Positions 15,783 to 25,800 of a stretch of 64,000 nt of DNA are shown piece by piece. Within the stretch, counting starts at the first letter, position 1, and every line of letters starts with the position of its first letter. The position numbers and the translations under genes were made by a program. A model generated the notes under the pieces. That model had not been told where the DNA came from and ran no database searches. It saw only the letters and a list, made by a program, of their open reading frames with translations. This DNA comes from Balneolaceae bacterium UBA7797 (GTDB taxonomy: Bacteria; Bacteroidota; Rhodothermia; Balneolales; Balneolaceae): assembly GCA_002480645.1 (NCBI GenBank), contig DLCN01000016.1:186001-250000 (forward strand). Direction: 5' to 3'.

Positions 15783-16971
15783 TCGCCGGGAATTCTTCGA
15801 TTCCCATTAATCTGGCCATTTTAATACCCACCTCAGTATTTTCAAACCAACCGGTGAATTCAATGGCATGAGGGCCGTACGCCATTAAAGGTACAGGTAC
15901 CCCTGTATGGTGATCGGTTGTCCAGTAAATACTCATTTCAGAATTATCTTCATTAGCCTCCTGAATGGTCATCCCTCCTGTTTCATGATCAGCGGTGATA
16001 ACAACTAAGGTTTCACCATCTTCTTTAGCGAAATCAAGCACCACTTTTATGGCATCATCAAAATCTCTTACTTCACGCAATACGTATTGAGCATCGTTTG
16101 CATGGCCACCCCAATCGATCTGAGATCCCTCAACCATCAGATAGAATCCATTATCCCCGGAGCTGAGAGTATTAACCGCTACTTCGGTCATTTCTGCAAG
16201 AGTTGGGGTTCTGTTCTCGCTTGGCAGTCCACCCGGTGCAAACAATCCAAGTAATTTATCGCCGGTAGCATTTATCAATTCCTCTGTAGAGGATAAATAT
16301 TCATAACCTGCAGCTTCAAATTTAGGAATGAGATTTTTGTCATCTTTCCGGGCACTTCCTTCCTCTTCCATAGGAATGAAATATTCGAAGCCACCGCCAA
16401 GGTAAACATCAGCATTGGTAACAAGTAATTGTTCTGCGATCTCGGAATAATTATTTCTTGATTCTACATGAGTTGCGAAACTAGCCGGAGTTGCATGGGT
16501 GATACCCGAGGTTGAAACAAGTCCGGTAGCTAAGCCCTTTTCCTTTAAGATCTCTAAAATGGTTTTGCAGTGGGTACCGTCCGGTAAATAAGCGATCATT
16601 CCATTATCAGTTTTCTGTCCACATGAATAAGCCGTAGCTCCGGCTGCTGAATCAGTGATCAAATTATCAGCGGAATAGGTCTTTACCAATCCGGTTACAG
16701 GCATAGTTTGAACATTCAAACGTCCGGCAGCACCGGCCAAATTTAACTGACCGCTATATAATTGAGCAATACCGGTACCATCTCCGATCATAAAGATCAG
16801 ATTCTTGATCTTTCGGTCTTTCACCAGAGGTAATTTCTCCGGAGTTTTAATATCCGAAGTGTTAACTGAAATTCTGGTTGTATCATCATTCAAGGGTTCT
16901 TCAGGCTCCGTATTTGAACAACCTGAAAAAGTGAATAGTACGAGAAGGGCTAGTGTAAATGTTGATTTCAT
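15772..16971 (-). CDS. phoA: Alkaline phosphatase (PhoA family) lipoprotein
   Basis: This 399-residue enzyme has a lipobox (LFTFSGC, Cys18). Family motifs appear in order: FMIGDGTG (first metal Asp), TDSAAGATAYSCG (nucleophilic Ser), THATPASFATHVESR, EGSQIDWGGHAND (metal ligands) and VITADHETGG (His and Asp ligands). It hydrolyses phosphate monoesters outside the cytoplasm; lipidation suggests that it is held on a membrane facing the periplasm or the surface. The last codons overlap the convergent lipoprotein gene. No pho box was recognised upstream. Confidence 0.92.
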   Translation of the reverse strand: MKSTFTLALLVLFTFSGCSNTEPEEPLNDDTTRISVNTSDIKTPEKLPLVKDRKIKNLIFMIGDGTGIAQLYSGQLNLAGAAGRLNVQTMPVTGLVKTYSADNLITDSAAGATAYSCGQKTDNGMIAYLPDGTHCKTILEILKEKGLATGLVSTSGITHATPASFATHVESRNNYSEIAEQLLVTNADVYLGGGFEYFIPMEEEGSARKDDKNLIPKFEAAGYEYLSSTEELINATGDKLLGLFAPGGLPSENRTPTLAEMTEVAVNTLSSGDNGFYLMVEGSQIDWGGHANDAQYVLREVRDFDDAIKVVLDFAKEDGETLVVITADHETGGMTIQEANEDNSEMSIYWTTDHHTGVPVPLMAYGPHAIEFTGWFENTEVGIKMARLMGIEEFPAINE

Positions 16972-17051
16972 AATAATAATTAGATTAACAGCTTACCGAT
17001 TATACAAATCTTAAAGTGATAAAGATTAAAGCCAATATTAATTAACCGGCC

Positions 17052-18602
17052 TTATTTAAACTTAGGTAACATGCTTTTTATCACACCCCAAAAACCTTTT
17101 GCCGGTCTCCTGGAGTTAACATTTCTTTCAGAGGCTTTCTCTACGGTCTTTAATTCTACAGAAGGTTTTCTGGGACTCTGTTTTTTCGACTTTTTTGGCC
17201 TTTCAGAATTCCTGGAATTATTATTCTTATTCCTTGGGGCCTCTTTCTTTTTAGCCTGTTTCTGTTTCTTAGGTTGTTCTGATTTCTGCTTTTTGGGTTC
17301 TTCTTTATCCTTTTCCTTTCCTATGAGAGTGAATACCATTTTACCTTCCTCATTTACAGATTGAGTAAAGTACTTTAACTTTGAGAAATCAGGGTTGATA
17401 TCCTTGCGCTTAACCTTTTTATCGGATGAGTTATCTTTGTTAGGGCGATCTTCCTTACCGGATTCTTTTTTCGATTCCTTTTTGGGAGCTTGTTTCACCC
17501 CACCTTTGATCACTTCCAGATCTTTTCCAACCTTACGCTCAATTGCGTTGAAAAATTTGGAATCCTGTTTACTTACAAGTGTAACGGCAATACCCTTCTT
17601 ATCATACCTTCCGGTTCTTCCAATTCTATGAATGTAATCCTCAACGGCTCTGGGTACATCATAATTAATGATCAGTGATATATCATCGATATCTATCCCC
17701 CGGGCAAGAACATCGGTAGCCACAATGATGGGTACATGACCATTCTTAAACTCATGTAATGCCTTATTTCTTTCGTTCTGGTCTCTGTCACCATGAATAC
17801 TGGCTACTTTTAACCCTTTTTTGCTGAGCAACCGCTCAAGCTGGTCTGTTCCTTTCTTTGTAGCCGTAAAAATGATACATGACTTCCACTCGTGTGTATC
17901 CAGTACATTCTGTACTACTTTAAGTTTTTCCCGACCATCGATGAGATAGGCCTTTTGTGTTACACTTTTAGTAGTCGTAGAAACGGCAATTTGCACCAAT
18001 TCAGGATTATTCATGATATCCTGAGCCAATTTTTTAATAGAACCCGGCATGGTTGCAGAAAATAACAGTGTCTGGCGTTTCTTTGGGATCTTATCAATGA
18101 TATGATTTACATCGGGCAGAAATCCCATATCCAGCATACGATCAGCTTCATCCAGTACCAGATATTTGATGGTTGAGAAATCTACGTCCAGCACTTTCGT
18201 TTGGTCGATCAACCGTCCGGGAGTAGCAACTAAAATATCAACTCCGGCCCGTATGGCATCTGCTTGTCTTGAAAAATCCTCTCCGCCAATGATGGTTGCT
18301 GAAGTTATACCGGTATGATATCCCAATGCGAAGATCTGCTCATCTATCTGTTGTGCCAGTTCGCGGGTTGGTGATAAGATCAAAGCCTGAATTCCATCTT
18401 TCGGCTTATTTATGATCTGATTTATGATCGGAATTACAAAAGCTCCGGTTTTTCCGGTTCCGGTTTGTGCGGCTCCCAGTACATCCTTTCCCTCGAGTAA
18501 TAAAGGAATGCTTTGCTCCTGAATCGGAGTTGGTTCAGAGAAGCCAATATCCTGCAGACCCTGCTGCAGATTTTCGTGTAGGTTTAGGTCTTTAAATGTC
18601 AA
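17052..18602 (-). CDS. DEAD-box ATP-dependent RNA helicase (RhlE-like)
   Basis: This 516-residue helicase starts at a TTG codon, giving MTFKDLNL, the usual start of this group. Motifs are the Q motif (EPTPIQ), Walker A AAQTGTGKTG, PTRELAQQ, the DEAD box (VLDEADRMLDMGF), SATMP, a motif V region (ATDVLARGIDI) and HRIGRTGR. After about residue 370 comes a long Lys/Glu/Pro-rich tail, probably disordered and RNA-binding. The family remodels ribosome-assembly or mRNA structures, often in the cold. It is monocistronic and divergent from the FKBP gene. Confidence 0.93.
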   Translation of the reverse strand: MTFKDLNLHENLQQGLQDIGFSEPTPIQEQSIPLLLEGKDVLGAAQTGTGKTGAFVIPIINQIINKPKDGIQALILSPTRELAQQIDEQIFALGYHTGITSATIIGGEDFSRQADAIRAGVDILVATPGRLIDQTKVLDVDFSTIKYLVLDEADRMLDMGFLPDVNHIIDKIPKKRQTLLFSATMPGSIKKLAQDIMNNPELVQIAVSTTTKSVTQKAYLIDGREKLKVVQNVLDTHEWKSCIIFTATKKGTDQLERLLSKKGLKVASIHGDRDQNERNKALHEFKNGHVPIIVATDVLARGIDIDDISLIINYDVPRAVEDYIHRIGRTGRYDKKGIAVTLVSKQDSKFFNAIERKVGKDLEVIKGGVKQAPKKESKKESGKEDRPNKDNSSDKKVKRKDINPDFSKLKYFTQSVNEEGKMVFTLIGKEKDKEEPKKQKSEQPKKQKQAKKKEAPRNKNNNSRNSERPKKSKKQSPRKPSVELKTVEKASERNVNSRRPAKGFWGVIKSMLPKFK

Positions 18603-18723
18603 CGTTATTGCAAATGATTCTTTTAAAATTCAGTTGAATATACACAGAAGCATTCTAAAGTGTTTTAGTTATGTAATTGTTCTATCTTTTGAGCGATTTT
18701 TAATCTAAACATGAAAGAATTAC

Positions 18724-19437
18724 ATGAAAATTAAGCATTTATTTACTGTTGCAATCACATCAGTAATAGTATTTGGCGCCTGCTCACAACAATCAGGTGC
18801 AGATTTCAAGAAAGACGCAGAACTTAACACCCTCATCGACAGCGTGAGTTACGCCTTAGGACATCAGGCAGGAATGCAATTAGCGGGACAAGGTTTCGCT
18901 GATGTTGATGTAGACAATTACGTTTCTGGTTTTATGGCCGGACAAATAAAAGAAGACTCGGAGCTTGCTGATGTAAATATGCAGGAGTTATTCCGTCGCT
19001 TTAGTACCTACCTGGTAGATAAAATGAAGGTAGAGAACCAAAAGGAAAGCGAAGAGTTTCTTGCTGAAAACAAGACTAAATCCGGAGTAATGGTCACTGA
19101 ATCCGGCCTGCAATACAAAGTTATTGAAGAAGGAACAGGTCTTCAGCCTACGCCGGAAGATTCTGTAGTTGTACAATATGAAGGCACATTGATCGATGGC
19201 ACCCGCTTTGATGGCACCTACGATGCCATGGGTAACCCAGGTGACCCTGCCAAGTTCTTATTAGGTGGTGTTATTCCCGGATGGATCGAAGGACTTCAAT
19301 TGATGAAAGAAGGATCGACCTACATGTTCTATATACCGTCAGAATTAGCCTATGGTGAAAATCCGCGTCCGGGTGGAGCTATTGAGCCTAACGACGCCCT
19401 GATATTTAAAGTAGAGATGCTCAAAGTGATCAAATAA
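18724..19437 (+). CDS. FKBP-type peptidyl-prolyl cis-trans isomerase (Mip-like lipoprotein)
   Basis: The 237-residue protein has a lipoprotein signal (FTVAITSVIVFGAC). An FKBP_N helical dimerisation region (about 30-115) starts DSVSYALGHQAGMQL and is followed by a long helix. The C-terminal FKBP domain (about 130-237) includes VVQYEGTLIDGTRFD, GVIPGWIEGLQLMKEG and YIPSELAYGE. The architecture matches periplasmic FkpA/Mip folding helpers. A strong bidirectional terminator follows. Confidence 0.92.
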   Translation: MKIKHLFTVAITSVIVFGACSQQSGADFKKDAELNTLIDSVSYALGHQAGMQLAGQGFADVDVDNYVSGFMAGQIKEDSELADVNMQELFRRFSTYLVDKMKVENQKESEEFLAENKTKSGVMVTESGLQYKVIEEGTGLQPTPEDSVVVQYEGTLIDGTRFDGTYDAMGNPGDPAKFLLGGVIPGWIEGLQLMKEGSTYMFYIPSELAYGENPRPGGAIEPNDALIFKVEMLKVIK

Positions 19438-19458
19438 TTTTGATCTCATATCTACATT

Positions 19459-19494
19459 AAAAAAGCCCGATTCAGTAACTGAATCGGGCTTTTT
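19459..19494. terminator. Strong bidirectional intrinsic terminator
   Basis: A 16-bp perfect stem (19460-19475 with 19479-19494, AAAAAGCCCGATTCAG arm) with a 3-nt loop has A/T runs on both sides. It separates the convergent FKBP gene and the helical lipoprotein gene and can act in both directions. Confidence 0.9.
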
Positions 19495-19513
19495 ATGTTT
19501 ATTTAAACTGGTT

Positions 19514-20806
19514 TTATGAAGCTGTATTGATAAGAATCATAATTTCTGTCAATGCTGCTACATTAGTGCTGCTATCACTCATACTATCTACAGTATTCTC
19601 TATAGAACTAAAGAAACTTGTGTAAATATTTACGAACAGATCCGCGTTTAATGAAGCAGTGAATGAAGATTCAAAATCAGATTTTGCACCTGTTGTAGAA
19701 TTGATCTGTGTATCAATTCCAATAACAATTTCACTGCTGAAATTAGCATCATTCTCTAATGCCGTTCTTACTTCATCATGATATTCTTCAAAAGCAGCTT
19801 CAATTTCTGAAGCAACTCCGGTTGAGATTCTGATGGTTGCTTCCAGATCAGCCCCTGCCTGAGCAATTGCTGTTCTGGTAGATTCTTCAACATTAGCAGC
19901 TTCTGCCTCAGCCATTACAGCCGCATCTACTACTGTTGAGGTGTAAATTGATATCTGCTTATTAAATTCATTCTTAGCATCAGCTGACAATTCAGTTGAA
20001 TTATTCACCAATACTCTTCCCCACATCTCAAATAATTTAGCTGTGGTCGACGCTTTTACTTCGGCATCCAGGTAAGCATCTATGATCGCCTGATTAAAGG
20101 TATCGTAGGCTTCTTCCTGTGCCTGCAGACTTGTTGCTGCATTTAAACTGTTCTCGAGCTGAATCTGAGCATTTAATGAAGAAGTAAAGATCTCATCCAT
20201 TTTAGCAGAAGCTTCACTGTTGAACTCTTCCTGTAAGTATGAAGCTCTAACCTCTGCCGCCGTTTTTAAACTTGCCGCCATATCGGCTACAGCTGAAGAA
20301 TTGGAATTGATCTCAGAACTTACCGCCGAATTAATAACAGCTTCAATCTCAGATCTCATTACCATATCAGCATCCCCGTTCGCATAAAGCTCAGCGAAGA
20401 CCTTTGTCTCAGCGGACGATTCCACACTTACAGGTTTTACCATGTAAGATTGAGAATTTTCAATCTGCTCGGATGTCATGGAGTACATAACTTCTGCATT
20501 ATTCTCTGCCATAACTACTATGTTTTGATACATAGAAGCATCTACCATCAGTTCAAAATTACCTGAGGCATCAGTTTGAGTTTCTGTGCCATCAATTGCT
20601 GAAAATGATCCATCACTGTTTATGGTAGCAGCTGTAACTATATAGGCATCAGCAGTCACTGATTTTGATTGGGTATCTGATTCAACTCTACCACTGATTG
20701 TGGCCATGTCTCCGTTGTCACTGCTCGAATTTGAGTCACACGCGACTCCGGTCAGAACTGTAAGGGTTAAAATTGTAAGTATTTTCAATTGTTTGATATA
20801 TCGCAT
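19514..20806 (-). CDS. Alanine/serine-rich helical lipoprotein of unknown function
   Basis: The 430-residue protein has a lipoprotein signal (LTILTLTVLTGVAC, Cys near 23) and a short Ser/Asp/Gly-rich linker. A carboxypeptidase-regulatory-like beta domain (about 35-110: ISGRVESDTQ ... TDASGNFELMVDA) comes next. About 300 residues rich in Ala, Ser, Glu and Asn follow, looking almost wholly alpha-helical (for example KTAAEVRASYLQEEFNSEA). No enzyme motif is visible. It is probably an outer-membrane-anchored stalk or binding protein. Its 3' end faces the FKBP gene across a shared terminator. Confidence 0.6.
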   Translation of the reverse strand: MRYIKQLKILTILTLTVLTGVACDSNSSSDNGDMATISGRVESDTQSKSVTADAYIVTAATINSDGSFSAIDGTETQTDASGNFELMVDASMYQNIVVMAENNAEVMYSMTSEQIENSQSYMVKPVSVESSAETKVFAELYANGDADMVMRSEIEAVINSAVSSEINSNSSAVADMAASLKTAAEVRASYLQEEFNSEASAKMDEIFTSSLNAQIQLENSLNAATSLQAQEEAYDTFNQAIIDAYLDAEVKASTTAKLFEMWGRVLVNNSTELSADAKNEFNKQISIYTSTVVDAAVMAEAEAANVEESTRTAIAQAGADLEATIRISTGVASEIEAAFEEYHDEVRTALENDANFSSEIVIGIDTQINSTTGAKSDFESSFTASLNADLFVNIYTSFFSSIENTVDSMSDSSTNVAALTEIMILINTAS

Positions 20807-20951
20807 AATTGAGTTTTTTTTGTGATTATTTACTCAATCATAGTGATCTGCAACAATTAGGTTCCATATTTTAAGAGCTATAAAATACTCTAACCCAGAT
20901 TAAAGACATTTAAGTACAATTTGATTTTTAATGTTGGATATTAGTTCCAGA

Positions 20952-20984
20952 TAAAGAAAGAGGATCGGCTATCAACCGACCCTC
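20952..20984 (-). terminator. Intrinsic terminator downstream of recCBD
   Basis: On the minus strand GAGGGTCGG and CCGATCCTC form a 9-bp stem with one G-U pair and a 7-nt loop, followed by TTTCTTT. It is the likely end of the recC-recB-recD transcript, about 90 bp past the recD stop. Confidence 0.7.
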
Positions 20985-21020
20985 AGTGAATACGTTGGCT
21001 TTTTCGGGGTACAGATTCGG

Positions 21021-21043
21021 GCTGCAGTGCTAAGCGCTGCAGC
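21021..21043. terminator. Second hairpin in the recD 3' region
   Basis: GCTGCAG and CTGCAGC form a perfect 7-bp stem with a 9-nt loop. TCTTTTAGTTT follows on the plus strand, so it could weakly terminate plus-strand transcription or stabilise the recD mRNA 3' end on the minus strand. Confidence 0.4.
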
Positions 21044-21073
21044 TCTTTTAGTTTCTAGTAAAATTCTTAGGTA

Positions 21074-22801
21074 TTAAGCCCGCCAGATTTTATTTGAAAG
21101 TCCGCTTCTTCTGTTCGAATTCTGTACTATCAATCCCTTAATTGTGCTAAGGGAACCAATTACAAGAAGAGATTGACGGGCTCTTGTTACAGCTGTATAT
21201 AAAAGTTCTTTCGAAAACAGCTTATTTAGGCCCTCAGGCAGGATTATTGCCACATTTTTATATTCCGATCCCTGACTTTTATGAATGGTATTAACGTAGG
21301 CAGGCTCATAATCCTGAATTCTGGAAACCGAGATCTTCTTTGAAAGGCTACCTTCAAAACTGATCGTGTAGCCACTTCCTTCTTCATAATTACAAATCCC
21401 GATCTCGCCATTCTTTACCTGAAGAATTCTGTTATTACGAGTGATCATCACAGGCCTGCCTTCATACCATTCATTGGTTTGAGCGATACCTATACTTTTT
21501 TTGATGTGATGTTCAATGATCTGATTTAGTTTTTCTACTCCGTTTTTACCTTTTCGAAGAGCACTCAGGATCTGATATTCATAATAAAAATCCAGATACT
21601 TTTTACTGTAAACAGCTTTTCTAAATGGTTTGGTAGCATAGTTCTCGATCAAAGAATCTACAGCCTCATTACCCGGGCCGACCAATGTTACATCAGGATA
21701 GGCGTCCGAATGTAGTATTTCCTCAACCCTGTTACTGTCCCCTTTTTTTATAGACTCTGATAATTGATAAATGCCACTATCATTTCCAAAACGAAAACTT
21801 TTAGTCAGAGTAATAATACAATCATTCAGAGAGGAACTATCAGATATCTGAATTCTACGATCATCTAAATATCTTACAATGTTTGATGAAAACGAGTTAT
21901 CGGAATGCTCACAAATATCACCAAGTATGGACCCCGCTTCTACCGATTCCAGCTGATATTGATCTCCGAGTAAGATCAACCGAGTGGAACCCGAAAGAGC
22001 ACGAATTAAATGAACCCACATAGGCAGATCCATCATTGAGGCTTCATCCACGATCACCAGTTCATAGGAAAGCGGATTAGATTCATTAAAACTAAAATTA
22101 TAACTCGTACCACGAGCACCCAGTAATGAATGCAGAGTTACTGCCTTAATGCCGGTGTTTGTATCACCAAGCGATTCGTTCATTCGCTGAGCTGCTTTAC
22201 CTGTAGGTGCAGCCAATCCGATCTTCATTTCTGGGTCATTTTTTAATGAAGTTCGGATTATCTGCTTCACCGTGTGCGTTTTACCGGTGCCTGGTCCACC
22301 CGATAGGATCATAAATGGCTTTATCTGAGAAAGTAACACCGCAACTTTCTGCCAGTCGGGTTCATTTCCGATCTCCGCAAAGTTCTCAGAAATAAATCGT
22401 ACCACCTCTTCAGTTACGGGTGACTCCAGCTTCGCCCTGTGATTGATCCAATCCGCAAGTTCCTGCTCGTATTTCCAAAATTTATGCGTATAAAATAAAC
22501 TGTTTTCAACAACGAATGGACTTAGCTCAGTCCCATCACCGAAAAGAACGGATTCGGAGATCATGGTCTCCAAAGTACCTTTTTTTAAGCTTTTTAAAGG
22601 GGAATCATTACCTGCATCCTGAATCAGATCATCCAGAGAAGTACATATGTGCCCTTTAAGTTGATTATGTAGTATTTGGATACCGACATCCGATAATGCA
22701 GGATGGATATCAGAGGCAATTTCTTTCAGATACTTAGAAAATTCTCCGGCTAAAATTGAAGTATCTATCGATGTTTGTATGTCACGTTGCTTATTACTCA
22801 T
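21074..22801 (-). CDS. recD: RecBCD helicase-nuclease, RecD subunit
   Basis: The 575-residue helicase starts at the ATG at 22801, which has GGGAGG about 6 nt upstream; an in-frame ATG at 22822 lies inside the recB 3' end before that site. Motifs are LSGGPGTGKTHTV (Walker A), VIVDEASMMD (Walker B), LGDQYQLESVEAGS and the C-terminal NTIHKSQGSEYKNVAIILPE and TAVTRARQ. RecD is the 5'-3' motor of RecBCD, acting in double-strand-break processing. It overlaps recB by 8 bp. It is close in length to the E. coli subunit (about 608). Confidence 0.93.
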   Translation of the reverse strand: MSNKQRDIQTSIDTSILAGEFSKYLKEIASDIHPALSDVGIQILHNQLKGHICTSLDDLIQDAGNDSPLKSLKKGTLETMISESVLFGDGTELSPFVVENSLFYTHKFWKYEQELADWINHRAKLESPVTEEVVRFISENFAEIGNEPDWQKVAVLLSQIKPFMILSGGPGTGKTHTVKQIIRTSLKNDPEMKIGLAAPTGKAAQRMNESLGDTNTGIKAVTLHSLLGARGTSYNFSFNESNPLSYELVIVDEASMMDLPMWVHLIRALSGSTRLILLGDQYQLESVEAGSILGDICEHSDNSFSSNIVRYLDDRRIQISDSSSLNDCIITLTKSFRFGNDSGIYQLSESIKKGDSNRVEEILHSDAYPDVTLVGPGNEAVDSLIENYATKPFRKAVYSKKYLDFYYEYQILSALRKGKNGVEKLNQIIEHHIKKSIGIAQTNEWYEGRPVMITRNNRILQVKNGEIGICNYEEGSGYTISFEGSLSKKISVSRIQDYEPAYVNTIHKSQGSEYKNVAIILPEGLNKLFSKELLYTAVTRARQSLLVIGSLSTIKGLIVQNSNRRSGLSNKIWRA

Positions 22802-25800
22802 GCTTACCTCCCAGATATGCATCCAGTTTTAGCACAGTATCAAATTCCGGACGGTCATAAAATATTCCGGAACCGGGTTCAGCCGGATCCATCCCGCGCA
22901 TAAACAGATAAAACACTCCACCAAAATGTTTTTCATACTCATAATCCATCCAATTACTACTGAGATAACGATGAAGAGCAACGGTATATAAATGGTATTG
23001 CAAATCGTAATTGGAATGCATCATTTCTGCACTCAGATCTATTGGGGAATAATCAGAAGCAGAGTCACCCAGATAGTTCGATTTATAATCGAGAATGTAA
23101 TATTTGTCTCTGATCCTGAATGTAAGATCGATAAATCCCTTCAGATATCCGGTAATTTCCTGGGGTGATTTCTGGTTTGAATCCTCCCGAATTAGCTGAA
23201 ACAAAGTGTTTGGATCTATCTGATTCACCGGAAAATAGAATTCCATTTCCACTAGTTTATCCTGATCGCTCAAAAGTGATAACTTAAAATCATTCAGAAT
23301 TTCTGAATGTAAAGTGTGATCGATCAATTTCTGAACAACCGGACACCATTGTTCATCCCAACCGGTTTGTTGAAGATGCTCCTTAATGACATCTTCATGT
23401 TTGGTGGGATCATCAAAAATGAGGTCCTCCATAATGTTGTGCAGTAGTGTTCCCGTTTCAGCCCCTCTGGGTAAATTACGAATGGAATATTCGGTTTCAG
23501 AAATGGAGGTTTGCTCGTTCTCATCCCGGTCATAATCCACTCCCAGTAAATCAGTGGGTAATTCATCATGAGCACCGGAAAGCGATGAATAACTTGTAAT
23601 GCGATTAAACTCCCATAAATCTGTTCTGTTGAATGTTCTGAGTTTATATGCTCTTCGTTCACTATAGGAAGTATCCTGTATAACGGAACCGGAAATTTCT
23701 GGCTCTCTGAATTCAATGTGATTGCTCTTTTCAGACAAATCCTTGATTACTGCTTCAAACTTTTCCTTGTCTGCTTTCTGAACATTGTCGTTTAGCTTAA
23801 GTGCGTCACGCAGTGAATGTTCCACTTCATTTTCACTGCTAACCAATGCAAAAAGTGGAGAAAATTCAGCTTCCTTCTGATTATTGAAGAATACAAAACA
23901 AGCCGATCTAGCACGGGTAAGTGCTACATAGGCCAGGCGGATCTTCTCGGTAATATGCTCCATTTCCGCCTTTGCTTTACTTTCCATCAATGAATCGATA
24001 CCACGTACATTCGCAGCGAGATAAAACTCATTGTCTTCATCATGATAAGAAAAGGAATCAACGGCCTGATTTCGTCTTCCAGTTTTTGTCGGTTGTTTAC
24101 CCACCGATAGATACGGACAGAACACAATCGGAAATTCGAGTCCTTTACTCGCGTGATTGGTCATGATCTGAATCAGATTTTCATCACTTTCCAGCTTGAT
24201 CGACTCCTCATCCCGGTTCTTTTCCGGTTTCATGATTTTCTCATTCAGATAACTGATCACACTAAACAGATTCAGATTATGCTGAATGGTTTGATCCGTG
24301 AGTAAACCAATCAAATGGTGGAAATCGGTAATATTTCGTTCGGCATCGGGAAAACGACTCAGATTTAAATCACATTGAAATGCAGACTCTATCTCATTCA
24401 ACATTACAACAGGACCATTTTTAAGAGCTGATTTACCGAGTTGAATGAATGTTTCTAATTCCCGGTTCCAACGGCTCTCGTCTTCCAATAAATTTTTGAT
24501 ATCAGAGGCGTTCATTCCGATCAACCTTGTGCACAATGCTGCCCGAACACCATCTTCATTGGCCGGATGTAAGATCGCAGTTAACAGTACTCTCAAGTCT
24601 TTGGCAGTTTCAGTTTCAAACACACTGCGTTTACTGTTAACCACTGTTTTAATCCCTGCCTCACTCAGTGATTCTCGTATTTTTGAAGCCTGAGTATGAG
24701 TATCTACCAGAATGGCAATATCACTTTCATTAACCGTTTGTTCTCCAATGGAATACGAACCATTCAGCAAACCGGTAATTTCATGTACCAGAATTTCCGT
24801 AATGCGGTCACCAACATCCTCTTTAATACCCGTCTCTGTCTCGATATTTATAAACTGTAAAGGGGCAACAGCTTCTCCGTTTTTTTGAAACTGAACTTCC
24901 AATCGGTCCCTTGAATTTGGAAAAGTGGCTCTGTTAAAATCAAGATTATCCAAAATAAACGGATGATCTTTAACCGAGAACAGATCATTGACTGCCTCCA
25001 GCATGGCCGGAGAAGAACGATAATTGTCTTTCAGAAAATACCGCTGTTCCATCGCAGCATCATTTTTAGCCGAGAGATACGTAAAAATATCAGCACCCCG
25101 GAAACTGTAAATAGCCTGCTTGGGATCACCGATCATGAAAAAGGCGGTTTCACTTCCGGTGTTATTATATAAAGTTCTGAAGATGGAATACTGAACCGGA
25201 TCTGTATCCTGAAATTCGTCGATCAGTGCCACCGGGAAACGCTGTCTCAAGGTTTCTGTCAGGTTTGATTTATAATCTGAAATACCTTTCTCAACTTTGA
25301 TCAGCAGGTCATTGTAGGTTAACACCTGACCAATTTTCCGTTTTCTCGTCAGCGACTCCGATACCGCCCTTGCTGCTTCCCAGCAGACGGCATCAGTGAG
25401 TTGCGAGAAAGCTTCGATCAATCCAAAAACTTCATCTGCCTGAGCAAACAACTCCTTTTCGGGTACTTCGAAACCGGAGGATTTCTTTTTTCCGTCTTCA
25501 TATATAACTGTCCCGTAACGTTCTACCTGACCTGTATATACGAATGGTAAACCTCCAGTTGCCCATTCATCAAATGCCTTAAGCCCGGAAGATGTGTATT
25601 TTGATCCATTAATGAGCTTTTTATCAAACCAGGAAAAGATCTCATCTCTCTCCTCTCGATACATTTGTTTCAGCGTTGTGAAAGCTTCATTCAGATCATT
25701 ATACACAGTCCGGAAATCCTCAACGGAAGTGGATGTATTTGCCGGTTTTGCATTCGGGCGCTCAACAAAATCTTTCACAAAGTTAAACAGTTCGTCCGGA

